From the NCBI GenBank assembly GCA_020912385.1, contig CP087209.1:2418001-2482000 (forward strand): a stretch of 64,000 nucleotides of DNA, given 5' to 3'. Shown here piece after piece: positions 14,101 through 25,336 of the stretch; within the stretch, counting starts at the first letter, position 1; every line of letters begins with the position of its first letter. The DNA is from Neofusicoccum parvum (taxonomy: Eukaryota; Ascomycota; Dothideomycetes; Botryosphaeriales; Botryosphaeriaceae). Position numbers and translations under genes: made by a program. The notes under the pieces are model-generated. The model was not told the DNA's origin and did not search any database. It saw only the letters and a program-made list of their open reading frames with translations.

Positions 14101-15324
14101 CGCGAGAGATTATCCCTCCGGTACAGCCTCTTCTTCCGGACCAGCTACCTCATCCGCTTCCCAACCTACTTCTTCCACTACTTCCACTCATCCTACTAGT
14201 GAGCATCACTATGGACGAGACGCCGCAGTTGCGGGTGGTGCCGGCTTGGTTGGCACTGGAGCTGCCTATGAGTACCAGAAGAGAGAGGCTGAGAAGGCTG
14301 CAAGAGAGCATCCTTACGGCACGACTTCCTCTGCCACCGGACCTATCAGCAGCCATTCAAAGAGCACTGATGATCCCTCAAGGGGAACCTCCAGTGAGTA
14401 CTCTGACGATAAGCATCACTACGGCCGAGACGCTGCGGCTGCAGGTGCTGTCGGTGCTGCAGGTGCTGGTGCTATGCACGAGTACTCCAAGCATGCCGCT
14501 GAGAAAACTGAGAAGGAGGACCTGAAGGAAGAGAAGAAGCATCAGAAGGAGCTCGAGAAGGAGGAGAAGAAAGAGGAGAAGAAGCATCAGAAAGAGATCG
14601 AGAAGGAGGAGAAGAAGCAGCAAAAGGAACTTGAGAAGGAGCAGAAGAAGCACGAGAAAGAAATCGAGAAGGAGGAGAAAAAGCACGAGAAAGAAGTCGA
14701 GAAGGAAGAGAAGAAGAAACATGGCGGTGGTCTGCTCGGTTTCCTTCATCGTGACAAAGACAAAGATGAGGAGAAGACCACTGAGCCAGCTACCACCTCC
14801 GACAAGCATCACCGTAAAGAGGAGGCTGCTGGAGCTGCTGCAGTCGCTGGTGCTGGAGCTGCTGCTTATGAACATGAGCATGACAAGAGCGGGCGCAACA
14901 AACTCCACAAGGACCCACCTCCGGAGTATGTCAGGGCTCATGGTGGTGAGCACTACGGCACCGATGGTCGCATCGGAGAAGCTGGTGCTGTCTCCGGGCT
15001 TGAGTAAGTATCCCGCCTTCACGGTTTTCGCTTTCAATAACCCTAACGCACAACAGACAATCCGGTCATGGACAGTACGGCGCTGCCAATTCCGGCGACC
15101 AGGGTGGCATAGTCATCGAGCCGCATACCGGCCTACCCATGAATGTCGGCAAGTACGGTACTGGCGCCGGTGGCACTGATGGAAACGAGACTATACCGGG
15201 TATGCACAGTCACGGTGCTGAAACTGACGCCTCCGGCGCCAATGTTGCTTCTCAAGGTAATGTTCAGGGTAGCAACACTGGAACTGACTGGGAGGGTATC
15301 AAGAAGGCGAACACGCCGTATTAA
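11198..15324 (+). CDS. 1,314-aa repeat protein with HHYGRDA / Gly-Ala modules
   Basis: Four exons: 11198-11220, 11297-11458, 11512-15003, 15057-15324. All junctions are GT-AG and in phase, total 3,945 nt. The N-terminus is MDKLKDIFSPGHKQ. Residues roughly 60-400 are low-complexity Thr/Ser/Gly sequence. A set of about five 'DPRV'-type motifs follows (NRIDPNIS, NIVDPRVLPD, NVADQRVLSQ, RADPRVDSD, HAVDPRVHG). Eight copies of HHYGRDA (one HNYGRDA), each followed by an Ala/Gly-rich segment such as AGGAGLAGAGAAHEY, are separated by variable Ser/Thr/Pro linkers. The tail has a Lys/Glu heptad-like stretch (about 1010-1075, probable coiled coil), a GGGLLGFLHRDKDKD segment and a decayed ninth module. 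Gly-Ala segments with small-residue spacing can act as glycine-zipper membrane helices; this is inference. Similar fungal proteins are usually hypothetical or 'LEA-like'. The function is unknown. Confidence 0.9.
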
Positions 15325-16726
15325 GTATACGGCGCAAATTTGGTGAGGAGGGAGGCTAGATGAGTAACAGAGCTTGCTGGCAAATTATGAGTATATAACG
15401 AATGATGGTGGCTTTGATAAATTTACAACGCACCTGGCTTTAGCGGCTGAACTGAACTTTTGCTACTGTAGTTTGCGTACTTCAAGTAACGAAGTTGGTA
15501 AAATGATGACGTCAATGCTCGTAAGGACCTGTCAACAGTCGAATTTCTTGGGGGAAAGACGTAAAGACCATTGCTTGGCAGGTTCCAGTGTCCAGCATGC
15601 TCTGAACAGGGGTTGGATAAGGCAGCTAGTCCCTTGCAATCGCTTCCGCAGCCTGAGCCCTTTTCAAAGAACGCAACCAACTGACCTCACACGTCAGAAT
15701 ACGTGTAATCAGTCCGCATAGTTCTTTCGAGGGCAACATGCCGGTGTCCCAGAAAGCGGAGCTGAAATGCGCGCCAGAAAATGGCGTCTCGCGATGATAC
15801 GTCTGTGCCCTGTATTCGAAGGCCCCGAAAAAAAAAATTGAAGACTCTATGCACGTGATTGGGCTCATGTTTGTGAGATGGGTTGGTGTCCGGCCATGGA
15901 ATCAGTGTGAGAAGAACAAGAGGCCCTTGGCTTCCGTTTTCTGAGCTGTGTTTCTCAGGGGCGCAGCATGGTGCACGCAACATGTGTGAATTTTACATGC
16001 ATATGTTCACGTATGCGCCCTTTTCTCAGAGACCTCAAAAAGTTGAAGGCTCTCTCTCTCTCTCTCCCTCTCCCTCTCTCAGACGGGAAGCACCAATCCC
16101 ATCTCGCACGCGACCGGCACATGACCTCGTCCCATGGAAGCCTCAATCTCCGCTGATCAATTCCTTAAAAAGTCGACGAAGCGAGCAAGCTGCTGACCCC
16201 CTCGACGTGCTGCTCTCGCCGGATGAGGAATAGCATGCCCGTTCCCATCCGCCGACCATCCCTTCGGGGGAAGGATCAGGCGGGGAGAGAGAACCTAACT
16301 ATTTATCAAGAATATAAAAACGAGGGTATCGGTATACAGGGTCTTCTAAATACCAAAAGGGAACACACGCCAATCGAATCAAATCATTCTCCGTCCACCA
16401 GCTTTACACCCACACACACATGTTGCTTCCTCCACCTTCTTTTCCCCTCCAAGAAACAACAATTCAAGACAGCAAACCAGGTCGCTACGCTAGCTAAATA
16501 AAAACGCCCTCAATCTCCGAAAGGGGAGGAAAGAGAGCGAGGAGAAGAAGAGAAGAAGTGAACAAGAAAAAAGTCATGAACGTTATCCAGATCCCGCCCC
16601 AAAACATCTTTCCTCTTCATTCTTCCCATTTTGCTCCATTCCTTCTCTCTCTCTCCTCTCCTCTTTTCCAGAAGGTAGGTTGCACCACAAGAACGAGAAA
16701 AAAAAAACAAGATCCACCAGTTATGC
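15325..16726. other. Convergent intergenic region
   Basis: Lies between the 3' ends of two convergent genes. It holds probable 3' UTR sequence, a CT microsatellite (16048-16081) and purine-rich stretches near 16500-16560. No gene is supported. Confidence 0.5.
16048..16081. repeat. CT microsatellite
   Basis: CTCTCT run with CCCTCTCCC interruptions in non-coding sequence. Confidence 0.85.
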
Positions 16727-19660
16727 TCAAGCAGTCGGGAAGACCGTAGCCTTCCATAGCACGCCCTTCCCGTAGATCCTCACGCTCATGCCTGTCGCGA
16801 TGCGGACCCTCGGGGGGATCTCCTCCTTGGGCGGGCCCGACTGCAGACTGACCTGGCTGCCGCCGTTGTCGCCCGCTCTGCCGGTGCCCAGCTGCTGCTC
16901 GCGGAGCTCGCGCTGGCGCGTCTCGCTCTGCTGCAGCTTCTTGCCGCCGCCGCCCATGATGCTCGAGAACATGCCGCGACCGCCGGAGCGCTTTGGCTCC
17001 TGTTGTTGCTGCTGCTGCACGCCCTGCGGTGAGCTCTGCTGCGAGTCGACGTCACCGCCTGCGCCTGCCGAGGGGTCCTTGAGATCGCTTGCCGTGCTGG
17101 TCAGGCTGGCACGCTCGGCTGCGTCGCCGTCGTGGTGCTGGAGAACTCCCTCGGCGCAGGGGGTGGCAAGAGCCGGGATGCCGCTTTCCACGCTCATCAT
17201 CTCGCCCATGATGCTATGGCCAGGTGAATAATGCTCAACAGCGATTTCACGGCTTTCCATCGGCAGGTGCGACAGGATGTTGACCGCCAGCTCGATGATT
17301 GGAGGCACGTTGGCCTTCAGCTCCTTGAAGTCCTCATGATTTGGGTCAATCACATACATCTCCATCGTAGCAATGAGAGCCTCGTTAAGAGACTTGATCA
17401 AGTGTTCGCGGTTTGTCAGCGCCTGGGGCCCGCGGAGCTGATCAGCAAACCCTTCTGTGGTTGCGAGACGCCAGTTAATGAGCTTAGAGGTCAGAGCTTC
17501 CTCCTCCTCGGTGTTCGTAGCTAGTGGCGCATTCTTGCGGATATTGACGTGGCAGCTCTTAAGCTGCTTGGAGAGGTGCTGGTCCAAATCTGGGTGGAAA
17601 AATTTGTTGAAGATTTCGTCAAGGAGCCATTTGGTGATGACAGCACGTCCGACAGCAGTCATCTCACGCTGGCCAATCTTGACCGCATCATGATTCACAG
17701 CGGTTTGCAGCCAGAGCGGAATTTCCTTCCAGATCTTCCGGATGGCGAACGCAGCCTGCTTGACTAGACCATGAAGGCGCTCGAAACGAGCGTTATACTC
17801 GGTGTCATCGAGTGAGGTGCGCGATTGGGAAAGGCGCTGGTGGGCAAGAGTGTTCTGCAGCGAATGGACCTGAGACTGCTGCTCGAAGAAGTACCGCTTG
17901 ACCTTTTGGTACTTCTCTCCTGTAGAAAAGGTCAGATTCGCCAGTTGGCATTGCTTGAGGGAAGCTCTTACGTAAGACTTCGTGCTCTTTCATCAACTGT
18001 GCTACGTCCTCGTCGCTCATATCGCTGACTGCACGCTTCGGTGGCGGTGTACCACGTCCGGTTTCGCTGTCCCCACCGTTGCCGCCATTTTTGCTACCTC
18101 TAAAGCGCTGGTCTTGGGATCCAGAAGGAACAACATCAGCGCCAAAAGTCTGCCGGTTGGATTGTTGCGTAATACCGGTGTTTTCTCTCGATGGAGGACC
18201 CATACTTCCCTTGGGGACCTCGGAGGTACGTTTATTTTGCGCCGGCGGCGGCATCTGTTCGGAAGTTTGCTGCGAATGAGATTCCTGTACAGGGGTGATC
18301 ACAAACTCTTGCGTCGTCTGCGGGGCTAGATTTTGACTTTGGTGGCTTGGAGCAGGTGACGGGGGAATATACTGCTGCTGAGACGTTTGATGTCCCTGAG
18401 CAGGCCGCTGCGGCTGAGGCTGCACCGGAACACGGACAATTGGCGTCCTGTAGGCTTCCGATTGCTGCGGCTGATATTGCTGTTGCTGCTGCTGCGGGGT
18501 TGAGGGCTTCTCAGGCGGGATGAATTGTAAATCCTGCTCCTGTTGCTGCCTAGAACCGGGCCGACCTGGCTGCCCTTGGAGTTGTTGTTGCTGTTGCTGC
18601 TGCTGTTGTTGCTGCAGCTGCTGGAAGGCTTGAAAGTCGGACTGCTGTTTATCGTAATCGTGCTGGGTGGCCAACTCGTGCGGCTGCTGCTGAGACTGCG
18701 AGTGGGCGCTGTCAGCAGATTGCGGATTGAAGGCTTCGTATTGCCCCTGCTGATTCTGATAGGTCTGTACCTGCGGCGGTTGCGCGTACGACTGGTAGTG
18801 GGGTGGGGGCTGGGTGTGGGCGCTCAAGCCACCGTTGCCGTGAGGGTGGGGGCTGTAATGGTTCTCGCCCGAGTTCCGCGCACGCAGGCTCTGCTGGAAG
18901 CTCTGCTCGGTGTTGACACGCGCGAGCGACGGGCGGCGATACTCGTTCTGCTCGGGGCTCTGGCCAATGGGCTGGCTATTGTGGTCGTAGAAGGTGTCCT
19001 TCGCCGGTGGGGCAGGCGAGCGAGGCTCAGGCTGAACCTGCAGGAACGGATCAAGGTGGGTGTTGGTTTCTTCAGCCTCGTGAGAGGGCGCGAGATGCTT
19101 GCCCTGCCAGTAGCGCTGCTGGTCCTCGACAATGCTCTGCGGGCGCTGGGTGGGGACTTCCTTCTTCCTGACGGACACGCGTCTGCCGAGACCCTTGTCC
19201 CTGGGCTGCTGTTCGGCGCCGTCCTTGGACGAGTGGCCAAGGCCGAGTCTGCTGCGCAGCGACTTCTTCTCGTGTCCGTTGTTCACGCTCTTGTCGGGGT
19301 GCGGGCTGTAGGACGCATAGGACTGCGGGGCGGCACGGTCGATGGGCGTTGCGGGGAGCTCGGGCTGGTGGTGGACAGCGGCGGCGACATTAATCGGCGG
19401 GCGCTCGAGGGACAGATTCGAGCCCTGGTGGGCGGGCGGCGGCGGCGGCGAGTGATAGCTGCGCTGCGAGTCGTCGGGCTGTCTGTAGCGGTGTTCTTGC
19501 GGGAGCGTCAGCTGGAGGTGCGTCGTCGCGCGCGGGGCTTGGCGTGGGCAGCAGCAGCTCTGGCATTACCTGACGAGGCCGACGACGCGTAGTCGGTGGT
19601 ACTGCCGACAGAAGCCTGCGAGCGGTTCGACTTGGACCAGAACGAAGGTTTGGAGGGCAT
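16727..19660 (-). CDS. 935-aa Gln/Pro-rich protein with conserved helical C-terminal domain
   Basis: Three exons on the minus strand: 19570-19660, 17972-19495, 16727-17919, summing to 2,808 nt in phase. The start MPSKPSFWSKSNRS follows typical fungal usage. The last intron is clear (GTAAGAG...CTACAG). The first needs a CGCAAG acceptor, so its 3' edge is less sure. Residues about 30-530 are disordered and rich in Gln, Pro and Ser, with a polyglutamine run near 18580-18615. After LMKEHEVLREKYQKVKRYFFEQQSQVHSL (a likely coiled coil, given here in pieces of one run) comes an ordered, mostly helical region with KIWKEIPLWLQ, WLLDEIFNKFFHPDL, and MEMYVIDPNHEDF (about 560-740). A Gln/Gly tail ends in VRIYGKGVLWKATVF. 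The conserved C-terminal part suggests a real domain, but I cannot name it. It may be a cytoskeletal or signalling scaffold; this is only a guess from composition. Confidence 0.85.
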
Positions 19661-21006
19661 GACAGGCCTCGGCGAGCCACACGACTCTGCGCGCGGCGTG
19701 AGGGTTGCTGCGACGGCGCGGCTAGTGTGGGGCTGCGAGACGATCAGCAGAGTTGCTGTGCTAAAGATAGGCCGGGCGCGTGCTGCGCGCAGAGGCAGTG
19801 AGAGAACTCGCGGCTCTGCAGGGAGAGCGGTTCATGAGGTGTGTGCGAGGCTCAGAGGCTCGGTCAACAACACTGGCGGCAGGACGCTCCCGGCTGGGCA
19901 ATGCTGCGCGGCTGGCGGGCGGGAAGTGGGTAGCTCGACGAGCCATCTCGCGGCCGCCCGCCGTCAGCCGCACGTGTAGGGCTCCGGGACGCAGCAGAGG
20001 TGCTTCAGGCCGGGCGGAAGAGCCGCAGACCCACCGGGGCCCGAAAGGCTGAGAGTCGTATAATCCATGCGCCTGCGCTTGGTGGTGGCAGTGCCGCGAA
20101 TCTCTGCGCGCCGGCCGCGACCGCCAGCGCAGCGACGACAGCGCGCGCCCACGCCGGGCCCTGGCCGGCCGGACGCGTTCGCGCGCCGCGCCTGCGCGCT
20201 GCCTCTCGCCCGTCGCCGTGTGTCGCCCGCGCCGCGCAATATATCGGCCAGCGCTGCCCCGCGGCATCCGTGCCCAGCTGCGCAACATGACTCTCGCCGC
20301 GCGGGCCGCTATTTTTAGCCGCGGCGTGCGGAGCAAACACTGGCGCCCAGCGCTCCCGGCAACCTAAAACCCACGGCGCCGTCGGCCTCTGCTGCACAGC
20401 GCCCGATCCGGCCCTCATGCCCTGCTGCACCGGGCACAAGAGCCTCTGTTCGACCTGCTGCAAATGGCCGGCCGGCTCGCCCCCGCCGCTGTCCCCAGGC
20501 ACTGGTGTCTCTGCGCGAATTCCTGTCCCAGCCTCCCGGAGGATTGCCGCGCCGCCTGTGCCGCAACCAACCGCACCGACGAGCGCCCAACACAGGTCCC
20601 TTCGCTCACGGTGCTAACCTTCGAGCCAGAGTAACAGTCCACACCGTCTCTTCCCGCCGCCTGTCCTGCCCATACTTTCAGGCCACCGGCCATGCCGAGA
20701 ACCGCATTCCGCGCTGCTGCAACCGCATCCTCGCCGGTCCAAGGCCTGTGATACGCCAGCCGCGGCCAGGTAGCATTTGCTCCACGTAGATCTATAATTT
20801 TCTCTCCTTGGGGGACCGCGATTCTGTTTGTGTTGAATACCCGGTGCAACAAACGATCGTGCTCACCCGCGTGGTTCATCCCAGTCTTGCGCGGCGTCTT
20901 TTGTGTATATAAAGTCACTTTTGCTCGTCTTCTGGCGTCCCATCTACACAGTTCTCTCGCTCCGTTCAACAGAGTTATCAGTCTCCTCAATTCAACATCT
21001 TTCGCC
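19661..21006. other. Divergent intergenic / promoter region
   Basis: GC-rich sequence between two divergent genes. A TATATAAA-like element (GTATATAAAG near 20904-20913) lies about 100 bp upstream of the secreted-protein start and probably serves it. The 294-codon minus frame here lacks typical codon bias and is ignored. Confidence 0.5.
20904..20913 (+). promoter_or_regulatory. TATA-like element upstream of secreted-protein gene
   Basis: GTATATAAAG lies about 95-100 bp before the ATG at 21007. It is followed by a CT-rich leader (CTCTCGCTCC) and a short CA-rich stretch ending in CGCC before ATG. This arrangement is typical of highly inducible fungal genes. Confidence 0.55.
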
Positions 21007-21645
21007 ATGTACCTGCCTACCGTCCTCGCGGGCTTCTTTGCCCTCTCAGCCGTTGCCATGCCGCTGTCTTCCCTCGAACCGCGGGATCTCAAGTGCGCAA
21101 GACCCGGCGACTGTAACAGACTCCTGGATTTTACCATCAGCACACCCCGAGGCAACGACGGCCAGATCAAAGTCGACTTCACGATCTGGGACGATAACAA
21201 AGCCACCAACGCTACGACCACCTGCTCTGCATCATGGAAGGCGGGAACGGATGGCTGGCCCCAACAATATGTAAGACCCGAAATTCTAACGTCGCACAAC
21301 CGGAGCCGGCGGGGCGAATATTAACGCGGATTCGTGCAGACAACGTGTGACGATGACGAGTTCGAGTGGAGCTTCTCGAAGTTCAACAGTGCTACGGAAT
21401 GGCATATGGAAGCCGCTCATGGGTACCTGGATTCGCCGTGAGTAAAGCTTGCAGCCGAGGCTCCCAAGAATATTTGCATTAACGCAACTTCACCTCTCCC
21501 CAGCAACTTCTATGTCCGTTCTTTCTTCAACGGAACGGCAGTTGATGCCGACTTCAAGTGCGAGACGGATGCCACCGGCACCCGGGAGTGCAGCCTGAAG
21601 CCGGACCGTGTCATCAACCTGCGCTGGTATGCGAGCATTGCCTAG
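21007..21645 (+). CDS. Small secreted six-cysteine protein, AA1-like (Alt a 1-like) candidate
   Basis: Three exons: 21007-21270, 21340-21437, 21504-21645, giving 504 nt and 167 residues. The first 18 or so residues (MYLPTVLAGFFALSAVAM) form a signal peptide, with EPR a possible processing site. Six cysteines sit at 30, 36, 73, 91, 140 and 150, an even number suiting three disulfides. A possible N-glycosylation site is NGT at 130. The alternation of beta-type segments (DFTISTP, VDFTIWDD, FEWSFSKF, NFYVRSFF, VINLRWYA) and the Cys spacing resemble AA1-like proteins of Dothideomycetes, a beta-barrel family including the Alternaria allergen Alt a 1. It could be an apoplastic effector or another secreted beta protein. 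The family assignment is a pattern match only. Confidence 0.8.
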
Positions 21646-23201
21646 AGGCGGCGAAAGAGGGGCGTTGTCGCACGTTCTTTTTTATTTGGCAGGCCCGACA
21701 AGGCTGACGGGCCAAGACGTGCCACACAGCTTGGTGATCCATCCACCACCTGGTGCCTTGCATGGGACGCGCCACTAGTGTGGCTCGTGAGGCAGCTGCT
21801 CCTTAATGACTTGATGAGACGAGACATACGACTGTCAGATTCAGATCGCAACCTAATCTTTACTTTAATCGGCTTTAGGCTATTATTAATGTCATACTTA
21901 TATTCATAGCTCCCCCTGTGATGTGTTGCCTGTTGGTCAGCCTCGTCAGTATGCCCTGTCGAGTTGAGCATTCACCCGGACAGGCAACCGCGGACCATCG
22001 CATTTCCAGCTCATCCGGCTGAACACGCCAACACTGCCTCCAGTGGCGCGGAGCTTTGAGTAAATCCCAAAAAACAAAAAAGCCACGGGTTTCCTTGATT
22101 TGTCTTGCTGGCTTGTCTGCCTAGGCCTGGGCCGTGGTCACATGGACACGGACTCAATTCGGCAATTTCGCATTCGGCCTTGGAAAGGGGCAATGGACTG
22201 TGGCATCGTGTTCTCTTTGGAAGCCAGGAGTGCGTGCGAGGCCAGAAGCACCTTGTGATGTGTAGGATGATAAATAGTAACATCATGGGCTGTCCGCTTA
22301 GCGTGTCCAGCCCAGCTGATGAGAAGAACGGAATCTGAGACCTGATGATGGAAGTGGTACGTACCACGAGGTGGAGTGATATGAGTACATGATTGAAAAG
22401 CAGGGCAGGGGAATAGTACATTCGATGTTTGCGAGAGGATGGAGTTAAACAGTCGCGCTGGCCGGTGTCGTTCGTCCGTCCGTGTGAGGAGTGCGTTCGT
22501 ACGAGACACTTCGAGGCGCTTCTATTTCGCTTGGCGGTGCGCGTCCGGCTGTGCCCACAGCAGGAATTTGTAAGAGCGGCTTCGATCCCCATCACCGAAA
22601 CCGCGGAAGGCGAGGTCGCAGTCATGCAAGGTTGACGCCAGGGTGACGATGACTGTGCCTGAGGTGATGGGGTTGTTGAGAGGGCTGCCTCAGGCTGGAG
22701 TCAGGCGTTTCGTCGGGTGGCGACGGAAAGCCGATCACGCCTTCCGTTTGGCTCCGCTTCCAGTCATCGCTTGCAGCCCGAGAACACGTAGTTTTCGATC
22801 GACAGCCCACGTAGGAAATTCATGAAGGCCTGCTTCGAAGGTGTACGAGCTCGCCGTGTGATAGGAAGGTTGGCAATAGGCAACGAGCAATGCGAGCGCG
22901 TAATGCGAAAGCGAGTCGCTGGGTACATTTGTAAGGCTGGCTGCGCCACGACGCGACGCCACAATTGGTCAGCCACGGCGATATGACGACGATCATCCGC
23001 CGTGTGACTCAACGACTCGGCCTTGGGGGTGACTGTATCGCGTGTTCCGTTGTCGGAGCCCAACATGGACCCCGGACCCCGCGGTATAAATGTCCTTGTA
23101 GATCTCCACAATGCCTGCCCCTCTGCTTTCATCAGGAGCGATCTCGCCCTCTCTCTCACACACACTCGACATCTCAACTCCTTCCTCAACCACCGACAAA
23201 C
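21646..23201. other. Intergenic region
   Basis: Contains the 3' flank of the secreted-protein gene and the upstream region of the next + strand gene. The latter has GCGGTATAAATG near 23081-23092 and a CT/CA-rich leader just before the start. No further gene is supported. Confidence 0.5.
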
Positions 23202-23585
23202 ATGGGCCAAAGACATAACCGAAAGCGGACGAGGAGTCGCCCGCGCAACCGCCGCTCCAACAACCACGCGCGCGACTCCTCGGTCGACAGCAATTTTTCC
23301 GCCTTTTCGTCATTATCATCGGAGTCCTCTTTCACGGGCCAGCCGTCTTATCCGCAATTCCAGCGTTACTCGAACTATTCGAACCCTCCGGCAGCACACT
23401 GGCACCAGCAGTACACAGCCTGGCATGTCCGACAGGAGCTTCAGGAAAAACAGCAGCGTGAGGAGCTCGAGCAGCAGCGTCTGCGCATGTTCGGCGGAGA
23501 GTCTACGGACGGCGCGGATCTTTGTGGCCCCATGCTCAAGGTTGTGATGGACTTGTTCGACGACATCGACTACATCGACCCTTGA
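23202..23585 (+). CDS. 127-aa hydrophilic conserved-type orphan
   Basis: Single-exon gene. The ATG at 23202 is chosen because it follows a CT/CA-rich fungal leader (CCGACAAACATGG) and opens a coherent protein; the same frame is open upstream but lacks a credible start. The N-terminal third is basic (MGQRHNRKRTRSRPRNRRS). A Ser-rich stretch and Tyr/Pro/Gln segment follow (PQFQRYSNYSNPPAAHWHQQ). The C-terminal half is a Glu/Gln helix (RQELQEKQQREELEQQRLR) leading to a neat acidic end, GADLCGPMLKVVMDLFDDIDYIDP. The sharply bounded, ordered C-terminus argues for a real conserved protein. The basic N-terminus could bind nucleic acid, but no known domain is recognised. Confidence 0.75.
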   Translation: MGQRHNRKRTRSRPRNRRSNNHARDSSVDSNFSAFSSLSSESSFTGQPSYPQFQRYSNYSNPPAAHWHQQYTAWHVRQELQEKQQREELEQQRLRMFGGESTDGADLCGPMLKVVMDLFDDIDYIDP

Positions 23586-25093
23586 AAGTCTCCAACATCA
23601 CACCGTGCGCTCTCTTCCAGCAGCCCATCATAGCATGATGCCTTCAGCTTCCCGCTCTCTCGCCGGACTTGCTCATGGCCACGCTGCATGACCCGGATAA
23701 CGATCATGGCCCCGGCGTTTTGGGCGTTTCTACATACTGCCTTCCATCATTTCCCGGAGTTTCAAGGCGATTCAGCATATTTCAACAACTTTCTCTTCTC
23801 TTGTGTACGAATATTCAATATCGACACCACTCAACAATTTCATCATCGAAGAATTTCTCTCAAGACTCAACCGGAGGCGTGGGACGAAACCCGAGCCAGG
23901 ACTTGTAGCAGTGAAGGCAAGCAACTGCTACGTCCAGCGATGCTGGCTTGGCAGTTGTTGCCGGATCGGTTCGAAAGCGCTCGGGCCTTAGGACTCTGGA
24001 TATTCTCTGTATTGTGTACGAGATAGGGGGATTTTGGAAAGAAACTGGAACGAAGGGTTGTGGGATTGGACATCAGCTTGATGCGCGCATCGGGAAGCCA
24101 CTTTGGCTGGGGATGTTTGAGCGTCGCTGTTTTGGAGGGAGAACTGTGCATACATGTGGAGCGAGTTGAAGAAATCTCGTGATGAGACAGTGGTCGACTA
24201 TTCTGGGAAAAGGAACAGCATGGAAAGGAGTACTTAGGGGATACATGTTAAATTTCCTTATTTAACCGAGATACCCCCAGGCTAGCATTAGAAATGGTCT
24301 CATATTTTCACTTTCTCAATCCTGGTAGCCTGTAAAGACACGTTCGTCTGTTTGTTTGACATCTTAATACCCTCCCCGTGAGCGACTGGATGGGTTACAG
24401 CAGTATGGAGGAGCTCTTGATGGAGAGAATCTTGAAGCGCTACCTCTCCAAAGCGTCGAGCCACCCGGGAACTTTACTAGCCGGCCATGGGCGGGCAGGT
24501 CATGACAACGAGCCAGAATATCAGTTATATTCTCGCTTTTGGCCTGGTTCTTGGCTCTGGTGTGAATATTCCGTACGCTATGTGCACGCGCAACTTCGTG
24601 CAGATATTGTCCCTAGACCCGTTGTAAATTTCTTGATGAGTTTGGGGGGAAAAAATTGGTGGCTAAAATTGATAATTGTCATGCGTTGCTTGATCATGAG
24701 TCCTAGAAAGGGATTGCTTGACATGCACGTGGTCACATCGGTTCGGAGCCTTGAGTACATTACGTACACGTGAACGATACCGAATGATTCATTTCTAGCA
24801 TTGCTGTCTTGATATGACTTGTACGCAGATGGTAGTGGATGATTCACGAACAGTCATCCTAGCAATGCGGACGGCCTCCCAGCACGCAAATGAACAGTCA
24901 TACACCACGTCAGACACAGTAGTAGATGTCAAGGATTGATTCCATTCGTTCTTCTAAGCCCAAGGGTATGTCGCGTCATTGTCAAATTTTTCCCCAAACG
25001 CCCTCAGTTATTCCCAGCACTCCTTCGCAACACATGTATTCTCTCCATCGTCCGTTGTTCGGTGGTGGATATCGAGGTGATTAAGACGGGTGG
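23586..25093. other. Convergent intergenic region
   Basis: Non-coding by appearance, with lower GC after about 24.2 kb. Short frames here have no domain-like content. No RNA gene recognised. Confidence 0.5.
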
Positions 25094-25336
25094 CTAGAGC
25101 TCGCGGGCTGTATACGAAGAGCGGCTAGAGCTCCGTGTGGTGTTTGAAGAGCGGTCGTTGTCATTGTTGTCGAGCTCGGCGCCTCTGCGAGGGCCAGAAG
25201 TGAAGTTGTACTCGGTACCCCTGCGGGCGCCGGAGGTGAAGTTGTAGTCGTCATCAAGGTCGTCGCGGGCTGCCAGCAGGACGCGCCAGTCTTCCCAGCC
25301 GGAAGTGATTGTAGTGAAGAACGATTTGAAACCCAT
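25094..25336 (-). CDS. 80-aa small protein with YNFTSG(A/P)RRG repeat
   Basis: Single short frame starting MGFKSFFTTITSGWEDWRV and ending at a stop at 25094. The first half (GWEDWRVLLAARDDLDDDY) looks like an ordered amphipathic segment. The middle has two near-identical copies of YNFTSGxRRG(T/A)E, and the tail is Ser/Asn/Arg-rich. The purposeful repeat and clean start favour a real gene. There is no recognisable family, signal peptide or membrane segment. It could also be the last exon remnant of a larger gene, but I see no upstream exon. Confidence 0.5.
   Translation of the reverse strand: MGFKSFFTTITSGWEDWRVLLAARDDLDDDYNFTSGARRGTEYNFTSGPRRGAELDNNDNDRSSNTTRSSSRSSYTAREL

Noticed and set aside
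20415..21299. 294-codon minus frame
   Set aside because: Overlaps the secreted-protein gene antisense; the spliced + strand gene explains the coding signal.
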